DNA from: Aphanothece hegewaldii CCALA 016
GTDB lineage: Bacteria > Cyanobacteriota > Cyanobacteriia > Cyanobacteriales > Microcystaceae
Direction: 5' to 3'
Assembly (NCBI RefSeq): GCF_003007785.1
Contig: NZ_PXOH01000013.1
Location: forward strand, 58,460-122,459
Length of the DNA: 64,000 nucleotides
Shown one piece after another: positions 9,801 to 19,070 of the stretch (positions within the stretch are counted from its first letter, which is position 1; the number at the start of each line of letters is the position of its first letter). The notes under the pieces are model-generated. The model ran no database searches. It saw nothing but the letters and a program-made list of their open reading frames with translations, and was not told the origin of the DNA. The translations under genes were made by a program, and so were the position numbers.

Positions 9801-12617
9801 ATGTTAAAAGCCTTACTGGGAGATCCCAACGCCCGCAAAATTAAAAAATTTCAGCCCCTTGTCACAGATATTAATCTCCTTGAAGAAGATATTAAAAAGC
9901 TGTCTGACGATGATCTCAAAGGAAAAACAGCAGAATTTAGACAAATTCTCGAAAAAGCCCGTAGTGACTCGGAACGCGAAGATATATTAAATGATATATT
10001 ACCCGAAGCCTTTGCCGTCGTCAGAGAAGCAGGAATACGAGTTTTAGGAATGCGACACTTTGATGTACAGCTTTTAGGTGGTATTGTTCTTCACAAAGGA
10101 CAAATTGCAGAGATGAAAACAGGGGAAGGTAAAACCCTTGTTGCGACTCTCCCATCTTATCTTAATGGACTCACAGGAAGAGGCGTTCATGTTGTCACCG
10201 TTAACGACTATTTAGCCCGTAGAGACGCGGAATGGATGGGACAAGTACACCGGTTCTTGGGTTTGAGTGTTGGTCTTATTCAGCAGGGAATGTCCCCCGA
10301 AGAACGGAAAAAAAACTATGGCTGTGATATTACTTATACCACCAACAGTGAGTTAGGATTTGATTATCTACGGGATAATATGGCGACGACAATGGGTGAA
10401 GTCGTACAACGTCCTTTTAATTATTGCGTAATTGACGAAGTAGACTCTATTCTAATTGATGAAGCGAGAACCCCTCTCATTATATCTGGTGCGGTAAACC
10501 GTCCCATCGAAAAATATTACGAAGCAGCACAAATAGCGCGAGAATTAGTAAAACAACTCGAAGAAGATGGGCCTGGTGACTACGAAGTTGATGAGAAAGC
10601 GAGAAATATCTTGATGACGGATGAAGGATACAAAAAAGCAGAACAACTTCTTGGTGTGACTGACTTGTATGATCAAGAGAACCCTTGGGCGCACTATATT
10701 TTAAATGCCGTTAAAGCCAAAGAATTATTCTTAAAAGACGTTAACTACATCGTTCGTAATGGAGAAGTCGTTATTGTAGATGAGTTTACCGGACGGGTGA
10801 TGATCGGCAGACGTTGGAGTGATGGTCTTCATCAAGCTATTGAAGCAAAAGAAGGTGTAGAAATTCAACAAGAAACCCAAACTCTAGCAACCATTACTTA
10901 TCAAAACTTCTTTTTACTATATCCCAAAGTCGGCGGCATGACCGGAACGGCGAAAACAGAAGAAACGGAACTAGAGAAAGTTTATAACTTGCAAGTAACT
11001 ATTACTCCGACTAACCGCATTTCTCGACGCGATGATCTCCCTGATGTCGTCTACAAAAACGAGATGGCGAAATGGCAAGCGATCGCCGGTGAATGCGAAG
11101 AACTCCATAACATCGGTCGTCCGATCCTTGTGGGAACTACTAGCGTCGAAAAATCAGAACTGTTATCCTCATTATTAGCCGAACGCAAGATCCCCCATAA
11201 CCTCCTTAATGCCCGTCCTGAAAACGTAGAACGAGAGTCAGAAATTGTCGCACAAGCTGGGAGAAAAGGTGCTGTAACAATTGCTACAAATATGGCAGGT
11301 CGTGGAACAGATATCATCCTCGGTGGAAACGCTGACTATATGGCGCGTCTGAAAGTTCGGGAATACTTAATGCCTCGACTCGTTAGACCCGATGAAGACG
11401 AACTAATGTATAACGTTGCTGCGGTTAATGGTGGACGCAACCGCCCCGAAGGTTTTGGCAATAGTAACGGTAAAAAGAAAAAGAAAACCTGGAAAGCTTC
11501 ACCCGAAATTTTCCCGACTAAACTATCCAAAGAGATCGAAAAAGCTCTTAAAGGTGCGGTACAATTTGCGATCGAGCAATATGGTGAACAAAGTTTACCC
11601 GAACTCGATGTCGAAGAAAAAATAGCGATCGCTTGCGAAAAAGCCCCAACAGACGATCCAGTCATCAGAGAAATACGGGAAATCTATAAACTTATTCGGT
11701 CTGAATACGAAAAATACACCACCACAGAACACGATGAAGTCGTCGAACGCGGTGGACTCCACGTCATCGGGACAGAACGCCATGAGTCACGTCGCATCGA
11801 TAACCAGTTAAGAGGACGCGCCGGACGACAAGGCGACCCTGGATCAACCCGCTTTTTCCTTAGCCTCGATGATAACTTATTACGGATCTTTGGTGGCGAT
11901 CGTGTTGCTGGTTTGATGAATGCTTTTCATGTTGAAGATGATATGCCGATCGAGTCGGGAATGTTAACTCGTTCATTGGAAGGCGCACAAAAGAAAGTCG
12001 AAACTTTTTATTATGATGCAAGAAAACAAGTCTTTGAATACGATGAGGTGATGAATAACCAACGTCGCGCTATATATGCAGAACGTCGGCGAGTATTAGA
12101 AGGACTCGATCTCAGAGAACAAGTTCTACAATATGCCGAAAAAACGATGGATGAAATTGTTGATTATTACGTCGATCCCGAATTACCATCGGAAGAATGG
12201 GATCTCGATAAACTGATCGCAAAATCTAAAGAATTTGTTTATCTTTTACCCGATCTTGACCCGAAAGAACTCGAAGAAATGACGGTAACAGAGATGAAAA
12301 ACTATCTTCATGAAGAAGTCAGAAAAGCCTATGAGATCAAAGAACAACAAGTCGATCAAGTACGTCCAGGTTTAATGCGCGATGCCGAAAGATACTTCAT
12401 CTTGCAACAAATAGATGCACTGTGGCGCGAACATCTACAAGCGATGGAAGCCTTACGGGAGTCGGTGGGTTTGCGGAGTTACGGACAAAAAGACCCACTC
12501 ATTGAGTACAAACAAGAAGGTTATGAGATGTTCTTGGAAATGATGATTGATATTCGTCGCAATGTCGTTTATTCACTGTTCCAAATGCAACCCCAAGGAC
12601 AACCCCAAACGGTTTAA
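9801..12617 (+). CDS. secA: Preprotein translocase ATPase SecA
   Basis: 938-residue SecA, the motor that drives unfolded proteins through SecYEG at plasma and thylakoid membranes. Walker A is [13 protein letters not shown] (about residue 107) and the DEAD-like Walker B is [20 protein letters not shown]. The preprotein cross-linking domain follows. [14 protein letters not shown] and [21 protein letters not shown] mark the second nucleotide domain. The insertion rich in lysine near residue 555 is usual in cyanobacterial and plastid SecA. The C-terminus ends [12 protein letters not shown] and lacks a cysteine zinc-binding tail. The final codons and terminator were copied twice downstream together with the RTX genes (see findings), so secA is the anchor of a local tandem duplication. 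Confidence 0.97.
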   Translation: MLKALLGDPNARKIKKFQPLVTDINLLEEDIKKLSDDDLKGKTAEFRQILEKARSDSEREDILNDILPEAFAVVREAGIRVLGMRHFDVQLLGGIVLHKGQIAEMKTGEGKTLVATLPSYLNGLTGRGVHVVTVNDYLARRDAEWMGQVHRFLGLSVGLIQQGMSPEERKKNYGCDITYTTNSELGFDYLRDNMATTMGEVVQRPFNYCVIDEVDSILIDEARTPLIISGAVNRPIEKYYEAAQIARELVKQLEEDGPGDYEVDEKARNILMTDEGYKKAEQLLGVTDLYDQENPWAHYILNAVKAKELFLKDVNYIVRNGEVVIVDEFTGRVMIGRRWSDGLHQAIEAKEGVEIQQETQTLATITYQNFFLLYPKVGGMTGTAKTEETELEKVYNLQVTITPTNRISRRDDLPDVVYKNEMAKWQAIAGECEELHNIGRPILVGTTSVEKSELLSSLLAERKIPHNLLNARPENVERESEIVAQAGRKGAVTIATNMAGRGTDIILGGNADYMARLKVREYLMPRLVRPDEDELMYNVAAVNGGRNRPEGFGNSNGKKKKKTWKASPEIFPTKLSKEIEKALKGAVQFAIEQYGEQSLPELDVEEKIAIACEKAPTDDPVIREIREIYKLIRSEYEKYTTTEHDEVVERGGLHVIGTERHESRRIDNQLRGRAGRQGDPGSTRFFLSLDDNLLRIFGGDRVAGLMNAFHVEDDMPIESGMLTRSLEGAQKKVETFYYDARKQVFEYDEVMNNQRRAIYAERRRVLEGLDLREQVLQYAEKTMDEIVDYYVDPELPSEEWDLDKLIAKSKEFVYLLPDLDPKELEEMTVTEMKNYLHEEVRKAYEIKEQQVDQVRPGLMRDAERYFILQQIDALWREHLQAMEALRESVGLRSYGQKDPLIEYKQEGYEMFLEMMIDIRRNVVYSLFQMQPQGQPQTV

Positions 12618-12622
12618 ATATT

Positions 12623-12657
12623 ATTGTTGGGGGTAATCTTTGCCCCCAATAACTAAA
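12623..12657 (+). terminator. secA transcription terminator hairpin
   Basis: Just after the secA stop, TTGTTGGGGG pairs with CCCCCAATAA across a TAATCTTTG loop, giving a strong GC-rich stem. The downstream run is A/T-mixed rather than pure T. Copies of the same hairpin reappear upstream of the second and third RTX genes. Confidence 0.65.
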
Positions 12658-13105
12658 TTAATTAGGTGTGCTTCGGTTTACTAACAAAAACGACATTATT
12701 CTTTAATTTTCTTTGATTATTTCTATACCATACAAAATTTTAAATTTTTGTAATAAATTTGACAATTCTATTTTTTTCTTTGTTAAATTGACAATAGTCC
12801 CAATTAACTAAGGATATTTTTGATGAAAAATAGCTTTTTAAATAGAGATTTCTTAGACAAAATGCTATTATGACTGATTTAAAAAATACTAAGTCAAAAA
12901 TATTCTTAATACTGTTCTAAGTATTGATTTTGTTGGAACAACAAAATATTTTTGAATTCTAAAAAACAACTCTAATGACCGACAAACATTTTTGTAGGTA
13001 AGAGTATCTTGTGCTTGGGCATTAAAAACTATGCCGATCGTATTATTTCCTACTGGGAATAAAAACCAAAAATTCATTGTTAAAAATTTAGGAGATTATA
13101 TCCTC
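12658..13105 (+). promoter_or_regulatory. Leader region of RTX gene 1
   Basis: About 450 bp of very AT-rich non-coding DNA between secA and the first RTX gene. It is recognisably related to the leaders of RTX genes 2 and 3: shared elements include TTGACAATT-like boxes (around 12755-12800) and TTGTGCTTGGGCATTA (13009-13024). AGGAGA at 13090-13095 is the ribosome binding site that decides the ATG at 13106. The conservation of the leader among paralogs implies a shared promoter and 5' UTR. No other gene is visible here. Confidence 0.5.
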
Positions 13106-14077
13106 ATGACTAATTACTTATTCGACCCCTTGGCTATCATTCAAATCGCTCCCGCTAGTGGAGATGAAACCATAGTTGGTACAAGTGGCGATGATACTCT
13201 TTATGGATACGGAGGTAATGACCTTTTAATCGGAGATCTGGGAAACGATGCTCTTTATGGGGGTTCTGGAAGAGATAGACTTTATGGCGATGATGGTAAC
13301 GACATATTAAATGGCGGTGATGATGAGGACTCTTTATATGGCGATGATGGTAACGACATATTAAATGGCGGTGATGATGAGGACTCTTTATATGGCGGTA
13401 ATGATAACGACATATTAAATGGTGGTGATGATGACGACATATTAAATGGCGGTAATGCTAACGACATATTAAATGGCGATGATGGTGACGACTCTCTATA
13501 TGGCGGTAATGGTAATGACAAATTATATGGCGGTAAAAATAATGACTATCTATATGGCGGTAATGCTAACGACATATTAAATGGCGGTAAAAATAATGAC
13601 TATCTATATGGCAGTGATGGTAATGACAAATTATATGGCAGTGATGGTAATGACAAATTATATGGCGGCGCTGGTGACGACTCTCTATATGGCGGTGATG
13701 GTAACGACACTTTAGTTGGAACTAGCACATCTTATTCTGTCAGTGGCCAAGGACAAATAGATTTTATTGCTCCTGGTGCAGACAACGATAAAATCTTGCT
13801 TGGTGACGGTTACGAGCCTTACTACGACGACGATGATATCACCACCGATGGCAGCAACGACTATGCTACTATTATTGGATTCGACCCACTAGAAGACACA
13901 GTCCAACTCTACGGAGAAAACTCCTTCTATAGCCTCGGCTCCTCTGGTAATAATACTAACCTTTACCTCAATAAACCCGATGGCGAACCCAACGAATTGA
14001 TCGCCGTATTCTCTAATATCACATCTGGAATTGACCTAACCTCAAGTACTTTTAGTTACGTCTATTTCCCTGCTTGA
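13106..14077 (+). CDS. RTX-type beta-roll Ca-binding repeat protein, tandem copy 1
   Basis: 323-residue protein made mostly of hemolysin-type nonapeptide repeats (GGxGxDxLY; for example [18 protein letters not shown]), about 20 copies between residues ~25 and 210. These form Ca-binding parallel beta rolls. After the repeats comes a conserved ~90-residue C-terminal domain containing [17 protein letters not shown] and [19 protein letters not shown], shared with copies 2 and 3. There is no Sec signal peptide; RTX proteins are usually exported by type I secretion, with the signal at the C-terminus. The ATG at 13106 is chosen from the AGGAGA site and by analogy to the paralogs; an upstream in-frame ATG at 13031 would start inside the conserved leader. 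Perfect duplicated blocks within the repeat (13310-13390) show recent internal expansion. No enzymatic domain is seen. Confidence 0.82.
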   Translation: MTNYLFDPLAIIQIAPASGDETIVGTSGDDTLYGYGGNDLLIGDLGNDALYGGSGRDRLYGDDGNDILNGGDDEDSLYGDDGNDILNGGDDEDSLYGGNDNDILNGGDDDDILNGGNANDILNGDDGDDSLYGGNGNDKLYGGKNNDYLYGGNANDILNGGKNNDYLYGSDGNDKLYGSDGNDKLYGGAGDDSLYGGDGNDTLVGTSTSYSVSGQGQIDFIAPGADNDKILLGDGYEPYYDDDDITTDGSNDYATIIGFDPLEDTVQLYGENSFYSLGSSGNNTNLYLNKPDGEPNELIAVFSNITSGIDLTSSTFSYVYFPA

Positions 14078-14118
14078 AAACTAGCATAATTCCACGATTG
14101 TTAAATACTATCTGATCT

Positions 14119-14146
14119 GTAGGGGTGAGGGAAACCAAACCCTTAT
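14119..14146. repeat. Dispersed palindromic repeat (copy within duplicated unit)
   Basis: GTAGGGGTGAGGGAAACCAAACCCTTAT, a degenerate copy of the GGGTTTGG/CCAAACCC family, lies 40 bp after RTX gene 1. Homologous copies follow RTX genes 2 and 3 at the same distance, so this repeat was duplicated as part of the unit. Confidence 0.65.
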
Positions 14147-14218
14147 ATTATTTTGATTCAAAACCCAAGCTAAATTTAATCATAATAAAATTATAAATTG
14201 CTCAAGTTCGCCCAGAAT

Positions 14219-14275
14219 AACCCCAAACGGTTTAAATATTATTGTTGGGGGTCAAAGATAGCCCCCAATAAATAA
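14219..14275 (+). pseudogene. Duplicated secA 3' tail plus terminator, copy upstream of RTX gene 2
   Basis: Bases 14219-14252 are identical over 34 nucleotides to 12602-12635, which are the last five codons and stop of secA plus the start of its terminator. The GGGGG/CCCCC hairpin follows. This fragment has no coding role; it marks the upstream edge of the tandem-duplicated secA-tail/RTX unit and may act as a terminator for RTX gene 1. Confidence 0.75.
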
Positions 14276-14736
14276 ATTTATTACGTGTGAGCCAGATCAC
14301 TGACAAAAATACAAATATCTTTTATATTCCTTTTTTTTATTTCGATACAAGACAAATCTAAAATATTTGTAAAAAAATTGACAATTAATTGATCTTTTGA
14401 TAGATTAGCAATAGCTGAAATTAAACGAAATTCGATTGAATAGTATTCTAATCATCGATTGTAGAAGCATAAGTGGCAAAACTTTATTATATAAAGAGTT
14501 TGAAAATGCTACTCTACATAGATTTTGTGGAAACATTCATGATGAATTTGGTATAAAATAAGTAAATTTTTGACTGACAATAATAGACAAATTTCAACGA
14601 AATTAAGAAAATGGTTGAAGTTATATATATATATTTGAAAAAAATATATATATTGTGCTTGGGCATTATACAGATTTTGTCTGGAGCCATATTATTTGTG
14701 TGAGTAAATTCAATAAATTGAGGAAAATAAATCATC
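14276..14736 (+). promoter_or_regulatory. Leader region of RTX gene 2
   Basis: About 460 bp of non-coding DNA that is nearly identical for long stretches to the leader of RTX gene 3. It contains an AT-only inverted repeat at 14622-14652 (TATATATATATTT pairing with AAATATATATA). Immediately after comes TTGTGCTTGGGCATTA (14653-14668), also present in the other two leaders, and a TGAGGAAAA ribosome-binding region just before the ATG at 14737. An attenuator or 5'-UTR hairpin is possible. I see no ORF worth calling. Confidence 0.45.
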
Positions 14737-16002
14737 ATGAGTAAAACAATTCAAAACATCATTGATAACACATTATTAAATTCATTAACTATTTTTAGTA
14801 TGCCGCCCAATGGAACAAGTGGCGATGATTTAATTAATGGAACAGATGGCGATGATACAATTAATGGATTCCAAGGTAATGACACCATTTTTGGAGAAGA
14901 TGGTAACGACTCTATATTTGGCGATCCTGGAGATGACCTTCTTTATGGTGGTTCTGGCGACGACTCCATAGCTGGACGTATTGGTAACGACTATATAGAT
15001 GGCGGTGATGGTAACGACTTTATATATGGCGGTGATGGTGACGACATTTTATTTGGCGGTGCTGGGGGCAACTTTTTAATTGGCAGTGCTGGTAACGACA
15101 TTATAAATGGTGGTGATGAGGGCAACTTTGGAGTTGGCGGTGTTGGTGACGATACTATATATGGTGGTGCTATATCCGACATTATCTATGGCTCTGCTGG
15201 TAACGACTCTATAGAAGGCGGTGATGGTGACGACTCTATATCTGGCGGTAATAATAAAGACACCATTGATGGTGGAAATGGTAACGATAGCATTCTTGGT
15301 GAAAATGGTAACGACATCATATATGGTGGTTTTGGACAAGACACCATTGATGGCGGACTTGGTAACGATAAATTATATGGTGGAAATGGCAACGACACTA
15401 TATATGGCAATGATGGTGACGATACCGTTAATGGTGGAAATGGTGACGATGTCATTTATCTTGGCGAAGGTAACGACTCTCTTGACATAACTTCATATGG
15501 TAATGATACCTTTTATGGTGGAGGAGGCGACGATTACATTTACGGATATGATGACGACGAATTATATTACGGTGAAGATGGCAATGACACCCTTAAAGGC
15601 TATTATGGTAACGATTCTTTAGTTGGTGGTGATGGTGACGATCTATTAGAGCCTGTGTCTGATGAAGGCATTGGAGAACTGGATGTCATTACTCCAGGTG
15701 CGGGCAACGATCTAATCGTGCTTGGTGACGAATTCTCTCCTTACTACGACGACGGTGATATCACCACCGATGGCAGCAACGACTATGCTACTATTGTTGG
15801 ATTCGACCCACTCGAAGATCTCGTTCAACTCTATGGCGACAACTCCTTATATAGCCTGGGCATCTCTGGTAATAATACTAATCTTTACCTCGTTAAACCT
15901 GATGGCGAACCAAACGAATTGATCGGCGTATTCCAAGATATTACATCTGGAATTGACCTAACCTCAAGTACTTTTAGTTACGTCTATAATAACGGCGGTT
16001 GA
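14737..16002 (+). CDS. RTX-type beta-roll Ca-binding repeat protein, tandem copy 2
   Basis: 421-residue paralog of copies 1 and 3. The N-terminal ~40 residues (MSKTIQNIIDNTLLNSLTIF onward) are nearly identical to copy 3. Nonapeptide RTX repeats fill roughly residues 27-300 (GGDGNDFIYGGDGDDILF and variants). The last ~95 residues form the shared C-terminal domain with [20 protein letters not shown]. There is no Sec signal peptide or membrane segment. It is probably a secreted or surface Ca-binding protein exported by a type I system, whose ABC and membrane-fusion genes are not in the window. It lies in tandem 659 bp after copy 1, with its own conserved leader, so each copy is likely transcribed from its own promoter. 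Confidence 0.85.
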   Translation: MSKTIQNIIDNTLLNSLTIFSMPPNGTSGDDLINGTDGDDTINGFQGNDTIFGEDGNDSIFGDPGDDLLYGGSGDDSIAGRIGNDYIDGGDGNDFIYGGDGDDILFGGAGGNFLIGSAGNDIINGGDEGNFGVGGVGDDTIYGGAISDIIYGSAGNDSIEGGDGDDSISGGNNKDTIDGGNGNDSILGENGNDIIYGGFGQDTIDGGLGNDKLYGGNGNDTIYGNDGDDTVNGGNGDDVIYLGEGNDSLDITSYGNDTFYGGGGDDYIYGYDDDELYYGEDGNDTLKGYYGNDSLVGGDGDDLLEPVSDEGIGELDVITPGAGNDLIVLGDEFSPYYDDGDITTDGSNDYATIVGFDPLEDLVQLYGDNSLYSLGISGNNTNLYLVKPDGEPNELIGVFQDITSGIDLTSSTFSYVYNNGG

Positions 16003-16043
16003 AAACTAGCATAATTCCACGATTGTTAAATATTATCTGATCT

Positions 16044-16071
16044 GTAAGGGCGAGGGAAACCAAACCCTTAT
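16044..16071. repeat. Dispersed palindromic repeat (copy within duplicated unit)
   Basis: GTAAGGGCGAGGGAAACCAAACCCTTAT, the counterpart of the copies at 14119 and 18654, placed about 40 bp after RTX gene 2. Confidence 0.65.
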
Positions 16072-16096
16072 CTTATTTTGATTCAAAACCCAAGCC

Positions 16097-16231
16097 AAAT
16101 TTAATCATAATAATACTATTTTTCAAAAATTGTAGTGGACATCATCTGGTGTAAAGACGCGATATATCGCGTCTCTACCTTTTTATCTCTTGCATGAATG
16201 ATTGAAAAATGATATAAATTTAATCATAATA
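16097..16231. mobile_element. Candidate MITE-like insertion flanked by 16-bp direct repeats
   Basis: The sequence AAATTTAATCATAATA occurs once in the corresponding place after RTX gene 1 (around 14172) but twice here (16097-16112 and 16216-16231), bracketing about 103 bp not present there. The inserted segment has short inverted ends (ATTTTTCAA at 16118-16126 and TTGAAAAAT at 16202-16210). At its centre is a perfect 20-base palindrome, AGACGCGATATATCGCGTCT (16155-16174), within a GTAAAGACGC..GCGTCTCTAC hairpin. It looks like a small non-autonomous element that inserted after the duplication. Confidence 0.5.
16155..16185 (+). terminator. Palindromic hairpin followed by T run
   Basis: A perfect 20-base palindrome (AGACGCGATATATCGCGTCT) is followed within six bases by CCTTTTTA. 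It may terminate RTX gene 2 transcription. The same GTAAAGACG..CGTCTCTAC pattern reappears at 39743-39770 after other genes, so it is also a dispersed repeat. Confidence 0.45.
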
Positions 16232-16258
16232 AAATTACAAATTGCTTAAGTTCGTCTT

Positions 16259-16332
16259 CAAATGCAACCCCAAGGACAACCCCAAACCGTTTAGAGATTA
16301 TGTTATTGGGGGTCAAAGATAGCCCCCAATAA
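16259..16332 (+). pseudogene. Duplicated secA 3' tail plus terminator, copy upstream of RTX gene 3
   Basis: Bases 16259-16294 read in frame as [11 protein letters not shown] and stop, exactly the C-terminus of SecA, with two silent-type changes in DNA (ACG to ACC, and TAA to TAG). A perfect 10-bp hairpin (TTATTGGGGG / CCCCCAATAA at 16303-16332) follows. This is a relic of the end of secA carried along with the RTX gene duplication, and shows where the duplication junction fell. Confidence 0.85.
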
Positions 16333-16791
16333 ATAAATTTATCACCTGTGATCCAGATCACTGACAAAAATACAAATATCTTTTATACTCCTTTTTTTTA
16401 TTTCGAGACAAGACAAATCTAAAATATTTGTTAAAAAATTCACAATTAATTTATTTTTTGATAGATTAGCAATAGCTGAAATTAAACGAAATTCGATTGA
16501 ATAGTATTCTACTCATCGATTGTAGAAGCATAAGTGGCAAAACTTTATTAGATAAAGAGTTTGAAAATGCTACTCTACATAATTTTTGTGGATACATTCA
16601 TGATGAATTTGGGATGAAATAAGTAAATTTTTGACAATAAATAATAAACAAATTTCAACGAAATTAATAAAATGCTTGAATTTATATATATTTGCAAAAA
16701 ATATATATTGTGTTTGGGCATTATACAGATTTTGTCTGGAGCCAGATTATTTGTCTGAGTAAATTCACTAAATTGAGGAAAATAAATCATC
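16333..16791 (+). promoter_or_regulatory. Leader region of RTX gene 3
   Basis: Close copy of the RTX gene 2 leader (AATTCGATTGAATAGTATTC, then an AT inverted repeat at about 16684-16707, then TTGTGTTTGGGCATTA at 16708-16723, then a GAGGAAAA site before the ATG at 16792). The small differences from the gene 2 leader are scattered substitutions and short indels. No separate gene is visible. Confidence 0.45.
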
Positions 16792-18612
16792 ATGAGTAAA
16801 ACAATTCAAAACATCATTGATAACACATTATTAAATTCATTAACTATTTTTAGTATTCCGCCCAATGGAACAAGTGGCGATGATTTAATTAATGGAACAG
16901 ATGGCGATGATACAATTAGAGGATTCCAGGGTAATGACACCATATTTGGAGAAGATGGTAACGACATTTTACTTGGCGATCCTGGAGATGACCTTCTTTA
17001 TGGTGGTTCTGGCGACGACTCCATAGCTGGACGTATTGGTAACGACCTTATATATGGCGGTGCTGGTGACGACATTTTATATAGCCATGCTGGTGACGAC
17101 ACTATCTATGGAGGTGCTGGTGTCAACATTTTACTTGGCCATGCTGGTAACGACCTTATATATGGTGGTGATGGTAACGACCTTATATTTGGCGGTGATG
17201 GTAACGACCTTATATATGGCGGTGATGGTGACGACACTTTATTTGGCGGTGCTGGTAACGACCTTATATATGGCGGTGCTGGTGACGACACTTTATTTGG
17301 CGGTGATGGTGACGACCTTATATATGGCGGTGCTGGTGTCAACTTTTTAATTGGCGATGATGGTAACGACACTATAGATGGCGGTGATGGTAACGACTCT
17401 ATAGCTGGCGGTGCTGGTGACGATTCTATAGCTGGCGGTGATGGTGACGACTATATAGATGACGGTGCTGGTGACGACATTTTATATGGCGGTGATGGTA
17501 ACGACTCTATAGCTGGCGGTGCTGGTGACGACACTATCTATGGCGGTGCTGGTGTCAACTTTTTAATTGGCCATGCTGGTAACGACCTTATATATGGTGG
17601 TGATGAGAGCAACATTTTACTTGGCGGTGCTGGTGACGATACTATAGATGGTGGTGCTATCTACGACACTATAGATGGCGGTGCTGGTGACGACACTATA
17701 GATGGCGGTGCTGGTGACGACACTATAGATGGCGGTAATAATAAAGACACCATTGATGGTGGAAATGGTGACGATTCCATTATAGGAGAAAATGGTAACG
17801 ACATCATTCTTGGTGGTTTTGGGAAAGACACCATTGATGGCGGACTTGGTAACGATAAATTATATGGTGGAAATGGTAAGGACACTATATTTGGCAATGA
17901 AGGTGACGATACCGTTGATGGTGGTAATGGTGACGACCTCATTTATCTTGGTGACGGTAACGACTATATTTTAATATATTATTCATTAAGTAATGATACC
18001 GTTTATGGTGGTGCAGGCGACGATTCCATTTTCGGAGATGATGGCGACGAATCATATTACGGTGAAGATGGCAATGACATTATTTACGGCGATGATGGTG
18101 ACAACTATATAGAAGGCGGTGCTGGTGACGACTATCTAGTTTGCTATGATGATAACGACACTTTAATTGGCGGTGATGGTAACGACTCTTTAATTAGCGC
18201 TGCTGGTAACGACACTTTAATTGGCGGTGATGGTAACGACACTTTAATTGGCTGTTACCCATATGTTGATAACAGTGGGCAAGGAGAACTAGATGTTATC
18301 ACTCCAAGTGCAGGAAACGATACAATCTGGCTTGGTAACGAAGACACTCCTTACTACGATGACGATGATATCACCACCGATGGCAGCAACGACTATGCTA
18401 CTATTATTGGATTCGATCCGAACGAAGACATTATCCAACTCTATAGCGGCAACTCCTTATATAGCCTCGGCATCTCTGGTAATAATACTAATCTTTACTT
18501 CAATAAACCAGGAGGCGAACCCAACGAATTGATTGCCGTATTCCAAGATATTACATCTGGAATTGACCTAACCTCAAGTACTTTTAGTTACGTCTATAAT
18601 AACGGCGGTTAA
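16792..18612 (+). CDS. RTX-type beta-roll Ca-binding repeat protein, tandem copy 3
   Basis: 606-residue paralog and the longest of the three tandem RTX proteins. Its N-terminus (MSKTIQNIIDNTLLNSLTIF) is shared with copy 2. The repeat array is expanded to about residue 500, with nearly perfect tandem blocks such as GGAGDDTIDGGAGDDTIDGG, and the same C-terminal domain ([17 protein letters not shown] onward) follows. The extra repeats relative to copy 2 are homogenised at DNA level (27-base periodicity across 17040-17720), which indicates recent expansion by slippage or unequal exchange. The predicted protein is acidic and Ca-binding, with no signal peptide. The repeat tract is a region where assembly errors are possible. 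Confidence 0.85.
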   Translation: MSKTIQNIIDNTLLNSLTIFSIPPNGTSGDDLINGTDGDDTIRGFQGNDTIFGEDGNDILLGDPGDDLLYGGSGDDSIAGRIGNDLIYGGAGDDILYSHAGDDTIYGGAGVNILLGHAGNDLIYGGDGNDLIFGGDGNDLIYGGDGDDTLFGGAGNDLIYGGAGDDTLFGGDGDDLIYGGAGVNFLIGDDGNDTIDGGDGNDSIAGGAGDDSIAGGDGDDYIDDGAGDDILYGGDGNDSIAGGAGDDTIYGGAGVNFLIGHAGNDLIYGGDESNILLGGAGDDTIDGGAIYDTIDGGAGDDTIDGGAGDDTIDGGNNKDTIDGGNGDDSIIGENGNDIILGGFGKDTIDGGLGNDKLYGGNGKDTIFGNEGDDTVDGGNGDDLIYLGDGNDYILIYYSLSNDTVYGGAGDDSIFGDDGDESYYGEDGNDIIYGDDGDNYIEGGAGDDYLVCYDDNDTLIGGDGNDSLISAAGNDTLIGGDGNDTLIGCYPYVDNSGQGELDVITPSAGNDTIWLGNEDTPYYDDDDITTDGSNDYATIIGFDPNEDIIQLYSGNSLYSLGISGNNTNLYFNKPGGEPNELIAVFQDITSGIDLTSSTFSYVYNNGG

Positions 18613-19070
18613 AAACTAGCATAATTCCAAGATTGTTAAATATTATCTGATCTGTAAGGGGGAGGGAAACCAAACCCTTATCTTATTTTTCAGTAATTAC
18701 ACCTCACACCAAATCCTATTTAACCTGAATTTTGTTTAAAATAATCAAGGAATGAATTCGATAGCGAGTTATGAGTCCGCAAGGGATTTTAATCCCTGTC
18801 TTATAGTTTAAGTAGGTTAAAACCTACTAACTTTGAACACATTCAAGTCCATTTTAATGGACTTTAGCTATGAGACAGTGAATTCATTCACTGGCTATGC
18901 AGGCTAATCTTATTCAAAACTCAGGTTATTTAATTGTACCCTTGATCTCAAGAGTAGGGGTGTTTGGTCACCAAACCCTCTTATTGACTAGGCTTGGCAA
19001 CCAAGCTCTTACATGGAAACCAAATCCCTACAGAACATTTTTTATTGGGTATTTTGACCCACCCAACAAA
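18613..19070. repeat. Repeat-rich non-coding gap after RTX gene 3
   Basis: The gap contains a GGGTTTGG-family copy at 18654-18680. From about 18770 to 18900 there is a cluster of perfect short palindromes: AGGGATTTTAATCCCT, AGTAGGTTAAAACCTACT, AGTCCATTTTAATGGACT and CAGTGAATTCATTCACTG, spaced 10-30 bp apart. Two further GGGTTTGG-family copies lie at 18954-18983 and 18989-19012. An almost identical palindrome cluster lies at about 31490-31680. I see no credible gene; the 60-codon plus-strand ORF at 18897 runs through repeats. Confidence 0.65.

Noticed and set aside
12889..13077. 62-codon ORF on the minus strand before RTX gene 1
   Set aside because: It lies in the conserved RTX leader and has no counterpart in the copies upstream of RTX genes 2 and 3.
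13280..13720. Regularly spaced DNA repeats that resemble a CRISPR array
   Set aside because: The repeats are in-frame RTX codons without unique spacers and lie within an ORF; there are no cas genes nearby.
15186..15455. Long open frames antisense or frame-shifted inside the RTX genes (for example 13282-13521, 14991-15182, 15221-15490, 17036-17350, 17661-17942)
   Set aside because: They arise from the 27-base periodicity of the RTX repeats and give low-complexity peptides (SLPx[14 protein letters not shown]). They are shadows of the real genes.
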